Source: an uncultured Bacteroides sp.
GTDB taxonomy: Bacteria > Bacteroidota > Bacteroidia > Bacteroidales > Bacteroidaceae
NCBI GenBank assembly: GCA_900544075.1
Contig: UQTJ01000006.1
Location: forward strand, 42,757 to 106,756
Direction of reading: 5' to 3'
DNA: 64,000 bases
Within the stretch, counting starts at the first letter, position 1; the number at the start of each line of letters is the position of its first letter. Under the pieces are notes generated by a model, which saw only the letters and a list, made by a program, of their open reading frames with translations, was not told the DNA's origin and did no database searches. Positions 8,079 through 16,032 of the stretch are shown here, one piece after another. The translations under genes were made by a program, and so were the position numbers.

Positions 8079-10922
8079 TCAGCTCCTGCTCACCTCCAGT
8101 CCCTTGTCCGAAAGCTTCATCTCCACAAATCTCGCCCTGTCGTTCATTCTGTTCTCATTCAGAATTCTCTTTATTCTCACGGCCGCTTCCGGATCCTTCG
8201 CTACCATATACAGGAATCCTCCGCCACCTGCTCCCGGCAGTTTATATCCCAGACAGAGGTCATCTATCATCTCCGTCATGGCCCTTACCGCCTCAGGGTT
8301 CGTGCCACTGTCCAATCTCTGGTTCTGCGTCCATGTCTTGCCCACCAGTCGTCCCATCGTTTCGAAGTCATTCCTTATTATCGCGTCATACATATCTATG
8401 GCATGTCCCTTCATCTGTTCAAGAATCCTCAGATGCTTCTCCGAGTTCAGGAACATACCCTTCACAATCTCCGCCAATATACCCTTGGCCGTGCGTGTTA
8501 TTCCCGTGTAGTACAGCAGATGACATTTCGCATACTCACTGTCGTTGAATATATAGTCAGGCATCCATTTCACACCCGGTTCCTGCCTCCATCCCGGCAT
8601 TGTCTGCAGCAGTTTCACTCCCTGCAGCACACCGCCGTACTGGTCCTGCCATCCGCCACCCGTAGTCAGCAGCTGTTCAAGTATCAGAGTCCTGTTGCAG
8701 ATACCCTGTCTGTCCCGGTTCAGTCCGCAGAAATCATTCAGTGCACCGAGCACCGTAGCCGCAAGAATCGAGCTTGTACCAAGTCCCGAACCTGCCGGTA
8801 TAGCCGAAAGAAGAGTTACCTCAATACCCCTGCCGAAAGCCTTCAGCTGCTCCTCGAGCGAAGCATAGCTGTCCATACAGAACTCAGGCAGAAAACCCGA
8901 CAGAGCCAGAGCCGCCTTAGGAATAGAGAACGGCGAGCCCACCTTGCGGAAATCCCTCAACTCGTCATACGAAGAAATCACCTCCGCAGCCCCAAGATCA
9001 ATCGACCTCAGAGTAATACTATATCTGTCCGACGGTTTCACATACACCTGCAGCGGCGGCTGTCCGTTCAGCTCTATAGCCATGTTCACCACGTTACCGC
9101 CCTCCATCAGGCTGTACGGAGGAGTATCAGTCCATCCCCCCGCAAGGTCTATTCTCACCGGGCTTCTTCCCCAGACTATCTGGTCCGCATATACCGCCAT
9201 CACCGGCCTCTGCTTCAGGTCCATGGCTCCCGTCAGTCCCTTTCTCATCAGTCCGAAAGCCCTTTCCTCCATCACCTTAGCCTCCGGGTTACCCGTCAGT
9301 TCCATCACCCTTGCCCTGAACATCCCGTCGCTAATCCTCTTCAGCAGTCCCGCATCCTCCGGCAGCTCCTCCGGCAGTCCGATACCGCCCTTGGCAAACT
9401 CCATTGCCGTTTCCTCTAAGTCCGTCTGATAGAAGACACTTCTCTCATGGTTCCTTGCCAGCGTACTCAGGTTCTTCATTCTGAAAGCCTCACGCTGCGC
9501 CGTCAGCCTTCTCAGGTTAGCATAAGCCGATATGCCGTCCGCCGACATCTTCACAGCCTCGGTCCACAGCCTTCTTCCGTATTCATCATCCGCCCTGCCG
9601 GTCATCCATGCTATCAGCCTTCCAAGGTCATCGATATTTTCCGTCACAGGGAAAATCTCCGCACTCTGCAAGTCCCCGTTGCCAGGAATATCCTCAGCCT
9701 TCAGTCCCCTCTGTTCCAGCCATACAGTGACCGGTTGTCCCATAAATAGGGTAGAGGCCTCCTTCATGCTACCCTTGAACTTGTCCTCAAATCCGTACGG
9801 TCTTGCCACGAATCCCTTTTCACCCATCGGCACCACGTCGATACACAGCCCCTCAGAGAGTGAAATCTCCCAGTCATTCTCAGGCACTCCCGTTACTATA
9901 TTCTTGCTCGACAGACACCATTTGCTGCCGATAAAACTGTTCTCTATCCATATCTCCGCATTCCTTTCCGTCAGCCCCACGTTCATTATAGCGTTCTGCA
10001 CGAACGTAGCCGGATGCGGTTTCACCTTATGATGCATTATCGCCCTCTGGTCCATCACACAGTTCTGCACCGCCAGAGTAGACGAAATCATCTCCCTGCT
10101 CGTTCCGTAATGATGGAATTCCCCTCCCGGCAACGGCAGTACCACCACCTTCAGGCCGTTCAGTTCCTTGTCCGCTATTCTCGGATTCTCTCCCAATGCA
10201 AGACCGAACTCCGAGTACATATCATAGAATTTCACGTTCCCTTCGCTGTCCATGGAGCGTTCCGCCATCAGCTTCACCGCCCTGTCACTCAGCAGCCAGA
10301 TACCTATGTCCATCATACACAGATAATCCTTCATCATTGCCGCCATTTCCTCCACACCCGGTTTCTGCATCATGAACTCTAATTTTTCCGGCGTCTTTCT
10401 CGAAGCCACGAACACCCCGTGATTCTTCATCAGTTGCGGGTCTTCCCACAGTCCGTAGCACACCACGTCCGCCTCCGGAATCTCCTGCAGCTGCTCCTTC
10501 GCCCTTATATACACGTCGCCGCTCGCTATCAGCGTGTTCAGCCCCTCAGGAGCCTTCTCCATTATCTCCTCATACAGCGGCAGTTGCAGGTCCAGCAGAT
10601 TCTGAGTCAGCTTCTGTCCCCGTGCCCAGCGGAACACCGGTACCGGCGTCAGAATCTTTCCCGACGGCGCATAAGCCGGCAGTCGTCTGCTCTGTCCTCC
10701 CGCGTGCAGCAGAATCCTTTTCTCCCTGCCTAACCACGTCATCAGGTCCGCACCATCCGCTTCTTCTCGTCTGCAAGCATCCAGGAGCCAAGTCGTTCCA
10801 CCTCCCGACCCAAGTTTCTTACCTATCGGGTCCGAAGTGCAGAACCATTCCTTCCTGTCCGCATTCATAATATCATGAAAACACTCCACCAGATTCGGTG
10901 GCAATGAAAGTAATTTCTTCAT
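8079..10922 (-). CDS. fkp: Bifunctional L-fucokinase / L-fucose-1-phosphate guanylyltransferase
   Basis: A 947-residue protein of the length known for Bacteroides Fkp (about 949). The N-terminal half is the fucose-1-phosphate guanylyltransferase domain, with LGSGGGTTWLL near residue 40. The C-terminal half is a GHMP kinase, with VRIDLAGGWTDTPPY, the ATP loop AIPAGSGLGTSS near residue 705 and GYKLPGAGGGGFLYMVA near residue 895. It converts scavenged host L-fucose to GDP-L-fucose for capsule and glycoprotein fucosylation. It has its own consensus promoter 26 bases upstream and leads into ugd, which fits a constitutive salvage gene next to the capsule locus. Confidence 0.95.
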   Translation of the reverse strand: MKKLLSLPPNLVECFHDIMNADRKEWFCTSDPIGKKLGSGGGTTWLLDACRREEADGADLMTWLGREKRILLHAGGQSRRLPAYAPSGKILTPVPVFRWARGQKLTQNLLDLQLPLYEEIMEKAPEGLNTLIASGDVYIRAKEQLQEIPEADVVCYGLWEDPQLMKNHGVFVASRKTPEKLEFMMQKPGVEEMAAMMKDYLCMMDIGIWLLSDRAVKLMAERSMDSEGNVKFYDMYSEFGLALGENPRIADKELNGLKVVVLPLPGGEFHHYGTSREMISSTLAVQNCVMDQRAIMHHKVKPHPATFVQNAIMNVGLTERNAEIWIENSFIGSKWCLSSKNIVTGVPENDWEISLSEGLCIDVVPMGEKGFVARPYGFEDKFKGSMKEASTLFMGQPVTVWLEQRGLKAEDIPGNGDLQSAEIFPVTENIDDLGRLIAWMTGRADDEYGRRLWTEAVKMSADGISAYANLRRLTAQREAFRMKNLSTLARNHERSVFYQTDLEETAMEFAKGGIGLPEELPEDAGLLKRISDGMFRARVMELTGNPEAKVMEERAFGLMRKGLTGAMDLKQRPVMAVYADQIVWGRSPVRIDLAGGWTDTPPYSLMEGGNVVNMAIELNGQPPLQVYVKPSDRYSITLRSIDLGAAEVISSYDELRDFRKVGSPFSIPKAALALSGFLPEFCMDSYASLEEQLKAFGRGIEVTLLSAIPAGSGLGTSSILAATVLGALNDFCGLNRDRQGICNRTLILEQLLTTGGGWQDQYGGVLQGVKLLQTMPGWRQEPGVKWMPDYIFNDSEYAKCHLLYYTGITRTAKGILAEIVKGMFLNSEKHLRILEQMKGHAIDMYDAIIRNDFETMGRLVGKTWTQNQRLDSGTNPEAVRAMTEMIDDLCLGYKLPGAGGGGFLYMVAKDPEAAVRIKRILNENRMNDRARFVEMKLSDKGLEVSRS

Positions 10923-10947
10923 ATTCCGTATTATTTCGATTTTTATG

Positions 10948-10955
10948 CAAAGTTA
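10948..10955 (-). promoter_or_regulatory. Consensus -7 box of the fkp promoter
   Basis: The minus strand reads TAACTTTG, matching TAnnTTTG, 26 bases before the fkp start and just after the hipA stop. A TTG lies about 22 bases further upstream as a possible -33 element. This makes fkp-ugd a transcription unit separate from hipBA. Confidence 0.6.
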
Positions 10956-10962
10956 CACAATA

Positions 10963-12078
10963 TTACCGAATATCATTCAACAACAGCTCCTCACAATTTC
11001 CGTAAACCTCATCAAAAATTTCACGACACCTTTTTTCGCTCATTTTCGTTTTGGCCCCCACAGCTATAAAATCCGTTAGGGTAGGGAACCCCGTTTGGTT
11101 CACAGATGTAGCATGCTGCCCGTTGTACCCTTCTGCACATAGTGTAAGGTCATACGCAGGAGCCAAATGCCATTTCCATTTCCCTGCATCATCTTTCTTT
11201 ACCAGAAAACTGAAATTCTTGCAGTGATCATCCTTGTTGTCAGTCAGATAGTTGAACACCATCCTTCTATACATTTCCTCCACATCTTTCGGATTCTGAG
11301 TAAGATACCCCGTAAGAGCCATCAGATTAGAATAGTCAAGGACCGGTTCAGACAGTGACACACAAAGCAGTCCTCCCGCCGTAGCTGTATGAATACGTTC
11401 CCCCTCGTCTGTCATATCAAACCGCCTTGTAGTAAAATACTTTCCTGCGGTAAGCTTGAAGTCAGTGACATTTATTCCGCATTTTTTCGCTACTTCATTA
11501 TAATGAAACTCCTGTACCCCCATATCCACAGGGTCGTAAGTATGCCTGAACTTAATCAGCCAGTGTCCCTCATTGTCAGAAAAGACAGCTTTAGGTCTGC
11601 ATCCCCCGCTGTTTCCGCTGTTGTAGAGCAACAATCCCGCATCAGTGTCTTGCTGTTCCTTCAGCACCTCCAGAGCCTTCTCCTGCAACAAATCAAAGTC
11701 CGACATCTCCTCACCTTTAGTTATAATTGTTTCCGGTTCATAACAGAGAGCCCCCATACCGCTGTTACCCACCAGACTAAGCCTGTCTATCGAAGTCAGC
11801 TTTCTGTCATCAATACCTTCACGCATCAAAGTCCTGTGAAGAAGATACCTTCCATATCCGTCGGGCAGGCTGTCCTCAAAGATACCGAAGTTTCCATAAA
11901 ACGGTTTTGGTTTTGCGATAAACAGCCCCGGTTTCAGTGGCAGTTCAAGAGGCGACACGCTGAATCCTTCTGCCAGCCATTCCCTGTCATATTCGAATGC
12001 ACAAAGCCTGTTATCCGGAGTCAGTGACAGAGTTCCCACCTTTTCGCCGTGATATTTCACTGTAAGCTTGTCCGTCAT
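10963..12078 (-). CDS. hipA: HipA-family serine/threonine kinase toxin
   Basis: A 371-residue HipA-like kinase with the N-terminal HipA lobe (VSPLELPLKPG, FEDSLPDGYGRYLL, LVGNSGMGALCYEP) and the C-terminal kinase lobe. The ATP-loop segment is GNSGGCRPKAVFS, the catalytic loop is TDNKDDHCKNFSF and the metal-binding segment is APAYDLT. Known HipA toxins phosphorylate glutamyl-tRNA synthetase and cause growth arrest or persistence; the target here is inferred only. The start codon overlaps the hipB stop by 4 bases (ATGA), indicating translational coupling with the antitoxin. All kinase motifs look intact, so this is probably an active toxin. Confidence 0.88.
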   Translation of the reverse strand: MTDKLTVKYHGEKVGTLSLTPDNRLCAFEYDREWLAEGFSVSPLELPLKPGLFIAKPKPFYGNFGIFEDSLPDGYGRYLLHRTLMREGIDDRKLTSIDRLSLVGNSGMGALCYEPETIITKGEEMSDFDLLQEKALEVLKEQQDTDAGLLLYNSGNSGGCRPKAVFSDNEGHWLIKFRHTYDPVDMGVQEFHYNEVAKKCGINVTDFKLTAGKYFTTRRFDMTDEGERIHTATAGGLLCVSLSEPVLDYSNLMALTGYLTQNPKDVEEMYRRMVFNYLTDNKDDHCKNFSFLVKKDDAGKWKWHLAPAYDLTLCAEGYNGQHATSVNQTGFPTLTDFIAVGAKTKMSEKRCREIFDEVYGNCEELLLNDIR

Positions 12079-12434
12079 AAATCCTTCCTTTCCTTTTTCC
12101 CTGTTCCCGTTTTATAAGCCCTGCTTTTCCCTGTGTTTTTACGGATTTGCGTCAGCTCTTCCATCGTAGAATACTTAGGCTGGCTGAATACATTCTTAAT
12201 CTCCGAAGTATAATCCATTGCCATGGCTAAAGTAATCAGGTTCTTAAGCGAGATAAGCCCCTTCTGTTCAAACCTTACGATATTACTAACAGCCACTCCC
12301 GAACGTTCCGCCACCTGTTCCCTTGTCAGATTCTTCTCTATTCTTCGTTTTCTGAAGTCATCAGCCAATACCCTTGCAATGTCATCCGCATTATCAAAAG
12401 TATAGTTTTCCAATACTGATAATATATTATTCAT
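12075..12434 (-). CDS. hipB: HipB-like XRE-family antitoxin
   Basis: A 119-residue protein with a Cro/C1-type helix-turn-helix at about residues 30-85 (RIEKNLTREQVAERSGVAVS and NIVRFEQKGLISLKNLITLA). A basic C-terminal tail follows (KNTGKSRAYKTGTGKKER). It precedes hipA with a 4-base overlap and is expected to neutralise HipA and repress the operon. Two similar GATAA-N4-TTATY sites straddle its promoter and start codon and are good operator candidates. It is longer than E. coli HipB (88 residues), mostly through the C-terminal extension. Confidence 0.88.
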   Translation of the reverse strand: MNNILSVLENYTFDNADDIARVLADDFRKRRIEKNLTREQVAERSGVAVSNIVRFEQKGLISLKNLITLAMAMDYTSEIKNVFSQPKYSTMEELTQIRKNTGKSRAYKTGTGKKERKDL

Positions 12435-12475
12435 ATTTATTAATTTATTGAGTATAAAGATAAAATATTATCAGT
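12415..12475. promoter_or_regulatory. Candidate paired HipB operators around the hipBA promoter
   Basis: A perfect 11-bp inverted repeat, ACTGATAATAT at 12415-12425 and ATATTATCAGT at 12465-12475, has centres exactly 50 bp apart. Each arm lies in a dyad of the form GATAA-N4-TTATY (12418-12431, reading TTATT, and 12459-12472, a perfect dyad). A near-consensus -7 box on the minus strand, TATCTTTA (12455-12462), overlaps the second dyad, and the hipB ATG (12432-12434) abuts the first. This fits autoregulation by HipB. Confidence 0.6.
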
Positions 12476-13454
12476 TTTCAATAAAGCCTTTCAGCATTTC
12501 AGCGTCAATATTCAGTCTTTGAGCAATGACATCCATAGGGATTCCCTGATCATGCAGCATCCTTGCCATTTCTCTGATCATCAGGTTCTTTTCGTCTATT
12601 TCCTTGTCCTTGCTCTCTATCTCCTTGTCCTTGCTCTCTATCTCCTTGTCCTTGCTCTCTATTTCCTTATCCTTGCTCTCTATCACCTTGTCTCTCATCA
12701 TGATGGCAGTATCCCTTTCCTCTATTTCCGAAAGAATCTCATCCTCCACTTCCATCGCACGTTTCACCTCAGGCGTTCCGCTCGCCAACATCAGTCTGTT
12801 AACCACTAAGAACTCATCTCCGGCGAACATACTGTCGTCCACCTCTAAGTAATGCTCGTTTCCCTTTACGCAATATTCCTGGTCGAACACCTGAAGCACC
12901 CTTTCAAGTTTGTTTCTCAGCCTTCCTTTCAGGAACGGGATTTGCACTATGATGCTGTCGTGAGCCAGGCTTTCCACAAACGGGTCCGGTACTCCGTTCA
13001 CAATCGGGTTAGAGTCATAATCCAGATAATTCCTCTTCACATATACCACCGGTTCCTCCAGGTCCCCTAATTTGTGCCCCAATATATATATTGACACCAT
13101 CGGATAAGCGAATCCCTTTGGACTCATCTCTTTCGACTGCAGATTTCTCTTGTCGCTGTACTGCGAAGCCAGATATTGTCTGAATCTCAGCGTCTCCGTC
13201 ACCAGCCATGTTTTCTGCAGTTCAATGAGCACAATACTCTCGCTTCCATCCTCATTTCTCACCTTCGCGTTGAAGTCCAGTCTGAACATCGAGATATTTC
13301 TTTTTGTCAGTCCTGCATATTCCTGCTGTTTCATTTCCACAGCCACCACATCCTTTTTCAGCAATGCAGAAAGCATAATCCTCGCCACACGTTCATCGTC
13401 CATCATGAACTTGAACACAGAGTCATAAATCGGGTTTGCAATATAATAAGCCAT
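12471..13454 (-). CDS. Rpn-family PD-(D/E)XK nuclease/putative transposase with heptad repeats
   Basis: A 327-residue member of the Rpn/PDDEXK family. The N-terminal part has YDSVFKFMMDDERVARIML, a PD-(D/E)XK-like core with FRLDFNAKV and VLIELQKTW (D...ExQ/K pattern), then FRQYLASQYSDKRNL. A C-terminal coiled coil (about residues 250-290) consists of ESKDKEI heptads encoded by a 21-bp tandem repeat. Rpn proteins are recombination-promoting nucleases, and some act in phage defence. It follows the second Rpn-like gene by 13 bases, and its stop codon lies inside a hipB operator candidate. The number of heptads may vary between strains. Confidence 0.8.
   Translation of the reverse strand: MAYYIANPIYDSVFKFMMDDERVARIMLSALLKKDVVAVEMKQQEYAGLTKRNISMFRLDFNAKVRNEDGSESIVLIELQKTWLVTETLRFRQYLASQYSDKRNLQSKEMSPKGFAYPMVSIYILGHKLGDLEEPVVYVKRNYLDYDSNPIVNGVPDPFVESLAHDSIIVQIPFLKGRLRNKLERVLQVFDQEYCVKGNEHYLEVDDSMFAGDEFLVVNRLMLASGTPEVKRAMEVEDEILSEIEERDTAIMMRDKVIESKDKEIESKDKEIESKDKEIESKDKEIDEKNLMIREMARMLHDQGIPMDVIAQRLNIDAEMLKGFIEN
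12595..12699. repeat. 21-bp in-frame tandem repeat in the Rpn-like gene
   Basis: Four near-identical 21-bp units (12595-12615, 12616-12636, 12637-12657, 12658-12678) and a degenerate fifth (to 12699) encode ESKDKEI heptads. Units two and three are identical. The length keeps the frame, so copy-number change would only alter coiled-coil length. Confidence 0.9.
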
Positions 13455-13467
13455 AATTATTCAAATG

Positions 13468-14442
13468 TTATAAATCCTCAATTTCAGCTTCTGTCAGTCC
13501 GGTAACCTTTACTATTTGTTCCACTGGAATACCAATTCTTTTCATACCGCGAGCATTGTTTATTTTTTCTTCGGCCCTTCCTTCGGCAAGTCCTTTTTTC
13601 CATCCCGCTTCCCTTGCGTCTTCCTCCACTATACGGCTCACTCGATATCTGTCCAAAGCCTTATCATAAGCTATACGATCCTCCATTGAAAGATTTGCCA
13701 CGGCAGCAAGTTCATTCAGTCTGTTAAACACCTGTTCCTTAAGAGCTTCAGGCATTCTGTTCCAATGTTGCATATTCTTAAGAGTATAAATAAGTTTGTC
13801 ATATAAAGTTTCACATTCTCCAAGTTCCTTCGTAAAATACGGGAACTGCAGAAAAATCTGTCTGAAGTGCGTATTGACCACCTTTCCGTTCTCACGGTCA
13901 GCAATCACCGTGTCCGTACGGAATTTCTCTTCAAGCCCCGGTTCCTTAAAATTCATCAGGAAAATTCCGTACACTGTTGATAGCTTGTATCTTGCTCCAT
14001 ACGTCTCTGCATTAGGTTCGTTCAGCAGGAATACATCTTCCTTCGTATCAAGACCTCCATCCTCGTTTCCGGATTTAAGTTCACGTTCCTTTTTCCTCTT
14101 TTCCCTGATATTCTCCACCTGCCTGCCAATAGCCCTGCACATATAAAACAGCGTGCGATCCAGAAAATTGCTATGTGCCCTATTCTGCATCTCCACTATT
14201 ATATATTCTCCGGTCGATGTCAAACAGTATAGATCATATATGATACCCGCATCATCAATGCTGTCCGAATGATTCTCCTTGTCTAAGAAAGTCAGGTTTT
14301 CTATGTGATGTTCATTCTTAAGCAATTCATTCAGCAGCGTGATAAGAAGATCCTTGCTTGCCGGTTGACCGAAAATAATCTTGAATCCCAAGTCCGTAAA
14401 AGGATTCACAAAATGTCCCAAAGATAAGTTCCTGTCATTCAT
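13468..14442 (-). CDS. Rpn-family PD-(D/E)XK nuclease/putative transposase
   Basis: A protein of about 324 residues of the common Bacteroidales Rpn/PDDEXK type. It shows FVNPFTDLGFKIIFGQPASK, then DDAGIIYDLYCLTSTGEYII and VEMQNRAHSNFLDR (D...E-x-Q core), and ends with a short helical C-terminus (GIPVEQIVKVTGLTEAEI). An ATG at 14466 is possible, but a consensus -7 box at 14471-14478 would place transcription initiation inside that start, so I prefer the ATG at 14442. The protein is distinct from the downstream Rpn-like gene and lacks heptad repeats. The two probably form an operon. Confidence 0.75.
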   Translation of the reverse strand: MNDRNLSLGHFVNPFTDLGFKIIFGQPASKDLLITLLNELLKNEHHIENLTFLDKENHSDSIDDAGIIYDLYCLTSTGEYIIVEMQNRAHSNFLDRTLFYMCRAIGRQVENIREKRKKERELKSGNEDGGLDTKEDVFLLNEPNAETYGARYKLSTVYGIFLMNFKEPGLEEKFRTDTVIADRENGKVVNTHFRQIFLQFPYFTKELGECETLYDKLIYTLKNMQHWNRMPEALKEQVFNRLNELAAVANLSMEDRIAYDKALDRYRVSRIVEEDAREAGWKKGLAEGRAEEKINNARGMKRIGIPVEQIVKVTGLTEAEIEDL

Positions 14443-14470
14443 ACCATACACGCTATTTAAATCCAACTCT

Positions 14471-14478
14471 CAAAGATA
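14471..14478 (-). promoter_or_regulatory. -7 promoter box before the Rpn-like pair
   Basis: The minus strand reads TATCTTTG, matching TAnnTTTG exactly. It lies 28 bases upstream of the preferred start at 14442. Confidence 0.5.
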
Positions 14479-14530
14479 ATCATTTTTTCAATCCCCATCA
14501 CAGCTTTAGGACACATTTTTAGGTTTATGC

Positions 14531-15613
14531 TTAACTTTTCATTTTCCTCCACCCCCAGTGCCACACCTTGAAAGCCGGTCCCCACAGCACCTCCTCCGGA
14601 TATTCCTTAAGCAGCCTGAAGTTCCTGGCGTTCCTTGTAAGGAAGCTCATGGCCGAGTCACTTTTTATCGACCTGTCTATCTTCTCGTCATACATTCCGA
14701 AGTTACCGCCCGCCATAATCCCATCGAGCAGCTTTTCCCCCTTTTTATAGTCCGGTTCTGTCAGCAGACAACTTTCATCCAGTCCGAACACCCTTTCCAT
14801 CACATACATCACCGCCCCGGCAAATCCGTACAGATTCAGTTCCTTCGCCTGCCTGCCGAACACCGCCTTCTCCTCCTCCGTACATCCTCTTTTCAGCAAC
14901 ATCGCATAATCCATCATCTGCCTCAGTCCTATGCCCTCGCTGAACACATGCCTGTACATATGCACCAGCATATACACCCTGTTCATCTCGTCCGACGGCA
15001 CACACACCCGTCCTGCACCAGACAGTTCAATCTCCATGCCGGAGTCTGCCCATTGAGCGAACATCCTCTGCAACCTCCTGTTTTTCGGATACGAATACAT
15101 CCACGAAGGCGTAGTGTGAATCTCCAGTTCCGCCATACCCCCGTTGTGAACCCCTATATGATGATAAGTCACATCCTCAGCTCCCAGTTCTTTCCTTGCA
15201 AGTTCTCTCACTTCACACTCCCTGCCAATCACCCACAGGTCGATATCCCCCGGATTACGGTGCAGCGGGTTAGGGTAGAAGTGCGCCACCCCCTGTCCCT
15301 TCAGCAGAACAGCCTTATATCCCCTCATACGGAAAAACTCATACCATTTCACCGCCTCCCCGTTCACTATCCTGTTCCTTTTCTCTATCTCCATCCCCAT
15401 GCCTAACAGTTTCAGCAGCAAATCCCTGTCCGGTTTCTGCACACCTTCCGGCAGCCTGTTCACCGCATCCATCATTATCCCTGCCACCGCCTGTTTCTGC
15501 GCCATAGAGAATACAGAAGCCCATAATGTTCTGTTCATTACGGGCAATTCTATACTGTCATTCAGTCCTGCGCCAAGACGCAATAGAGAAAAAAACAAAC
15601 TGTCAATATCCAT
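14531..15613 (-). CDS. NTP_transf_5-type nucleotidyltransferase family protein
   Basis: A 360-residue protein of the uncharacterised nucleotidyltransferase family PF14907 (NTP_transf_5). The central motif VLLKGQGVAHFYPNPLHR is followed by NPGDIDLWV, whose DxD would bind metal, and by EIHTTPSWMYSYPKNRRL. Family members are frequent in polysaccharide loci, but their substrate is unknown. It follows the cupin gene after 94 bases without an evident promoter. It could be an accessory glycan-modifying enzyme or an unrelated passenger; the sequence does not decide. Confidence 0.75.
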   Translation of the reverse strand: MDIDSLFFSLLRLGAGLNDSIELPVMNRTLWASVFSMAQKQAVAGIMMDAVNRLPEGVQKPDRDLLLKLLGMGMEIEKRNRIVNGEAVKWYEFFRMRGYKAVLLKGQGVAHFYPNPLHRNPGDIDLWVIGRECEVRELARKELGAEDVTYHHIGVHNGGMAELEIHTTPSWMYSYPKNRRLQRMFAQWADSGMEIELSGAGRVCVPSDEMNRVYMLVHMYRHVFSEGIGLRQMMDYAMLLKRGCTEEEKAVFGRQAKELNLYGFAGAVMYVMERVFGLDESCLLTEPDYKKGEKLLDGIMAGGNFGMYDEKIDRSIKSDSAMSFLTRNARNFRLLKEYPEEVLWGPAFKVWHWGWRKMKS

Positions 15614-15707
15614 TATTTCCCAAATTTTTCTTTAGTGATATTCCACAGAAATAATTAGCCTTTATCCATTTGCATACCATCAGTATGTTTTAATTCCTGA
15701 TTATTAA

Positions 15708-16028
15708 TCAACAACTCGCCCCTATAACCAGCATTTCACAATCATCCACAGCTTCAAGCGAATGCCCGGTATTTTTGTCTATTTTTATAAAGTCATCCAC
15801 CGACAGCACATCACATCTTTCTCCCCACACTATTTTTACCGTACCCTTTCTCACAAGAAAACACTCCTCCATTGTCGGATGCTTGTGTTCCTCCACTACA
15901 TCCCCTTTCTTCATACAGGCCACAGCCACCTGTGTAATCCCCGTTTCCGTAGAATATTTATCAAGAAGAACCCGTTTTGTACCACTTTTGTGAGCAGTAC
16001 AAACAGGTTCAATATCATATACGTTCAT
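15708..16028 (-). CDS. Small single-domain cupin protein
   Basis: A 106-residue cupin with the metal-binding signature EEHKHPTMEECFLVRKG (HxH...E) and a second motif region ending NTGHSLEAVDDCEMLVIG. It starts 4 bases after the gmd stop, so it is almost certainly translated from the gmd mRNA. Small cupins next to sugar-nucleotide enzymes can be isomerases or epimerases, so a role on the GDP-4-keto-6-deoxymannose product of Gmd is possible but unproven. A binding-only function is equally possible. Confidence 0.8.
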   Translation of the reverse strand: MNVYDIEPVCTAHKSGTKRVLLDKYSTETGITQVAVACMKKGDVVEEHKHPTMEECFLVRKGTVKIVWGERCDVLSVDDFIKIDKNTGHSLEAVDDCEMLVIGASC

Positions 16029-16032
16029 CAGA

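Noticed and set aside
8403..9419. Long plus-strand open frame opposite fkp
   Set aside because: It lies in the complement of the well-supported Fkp coding sequence and has no family features.
12595..12699. Possible CRISPR-like repeats
   Set aside because: The units are contiguous 21-mers in a coding frame without spacers.
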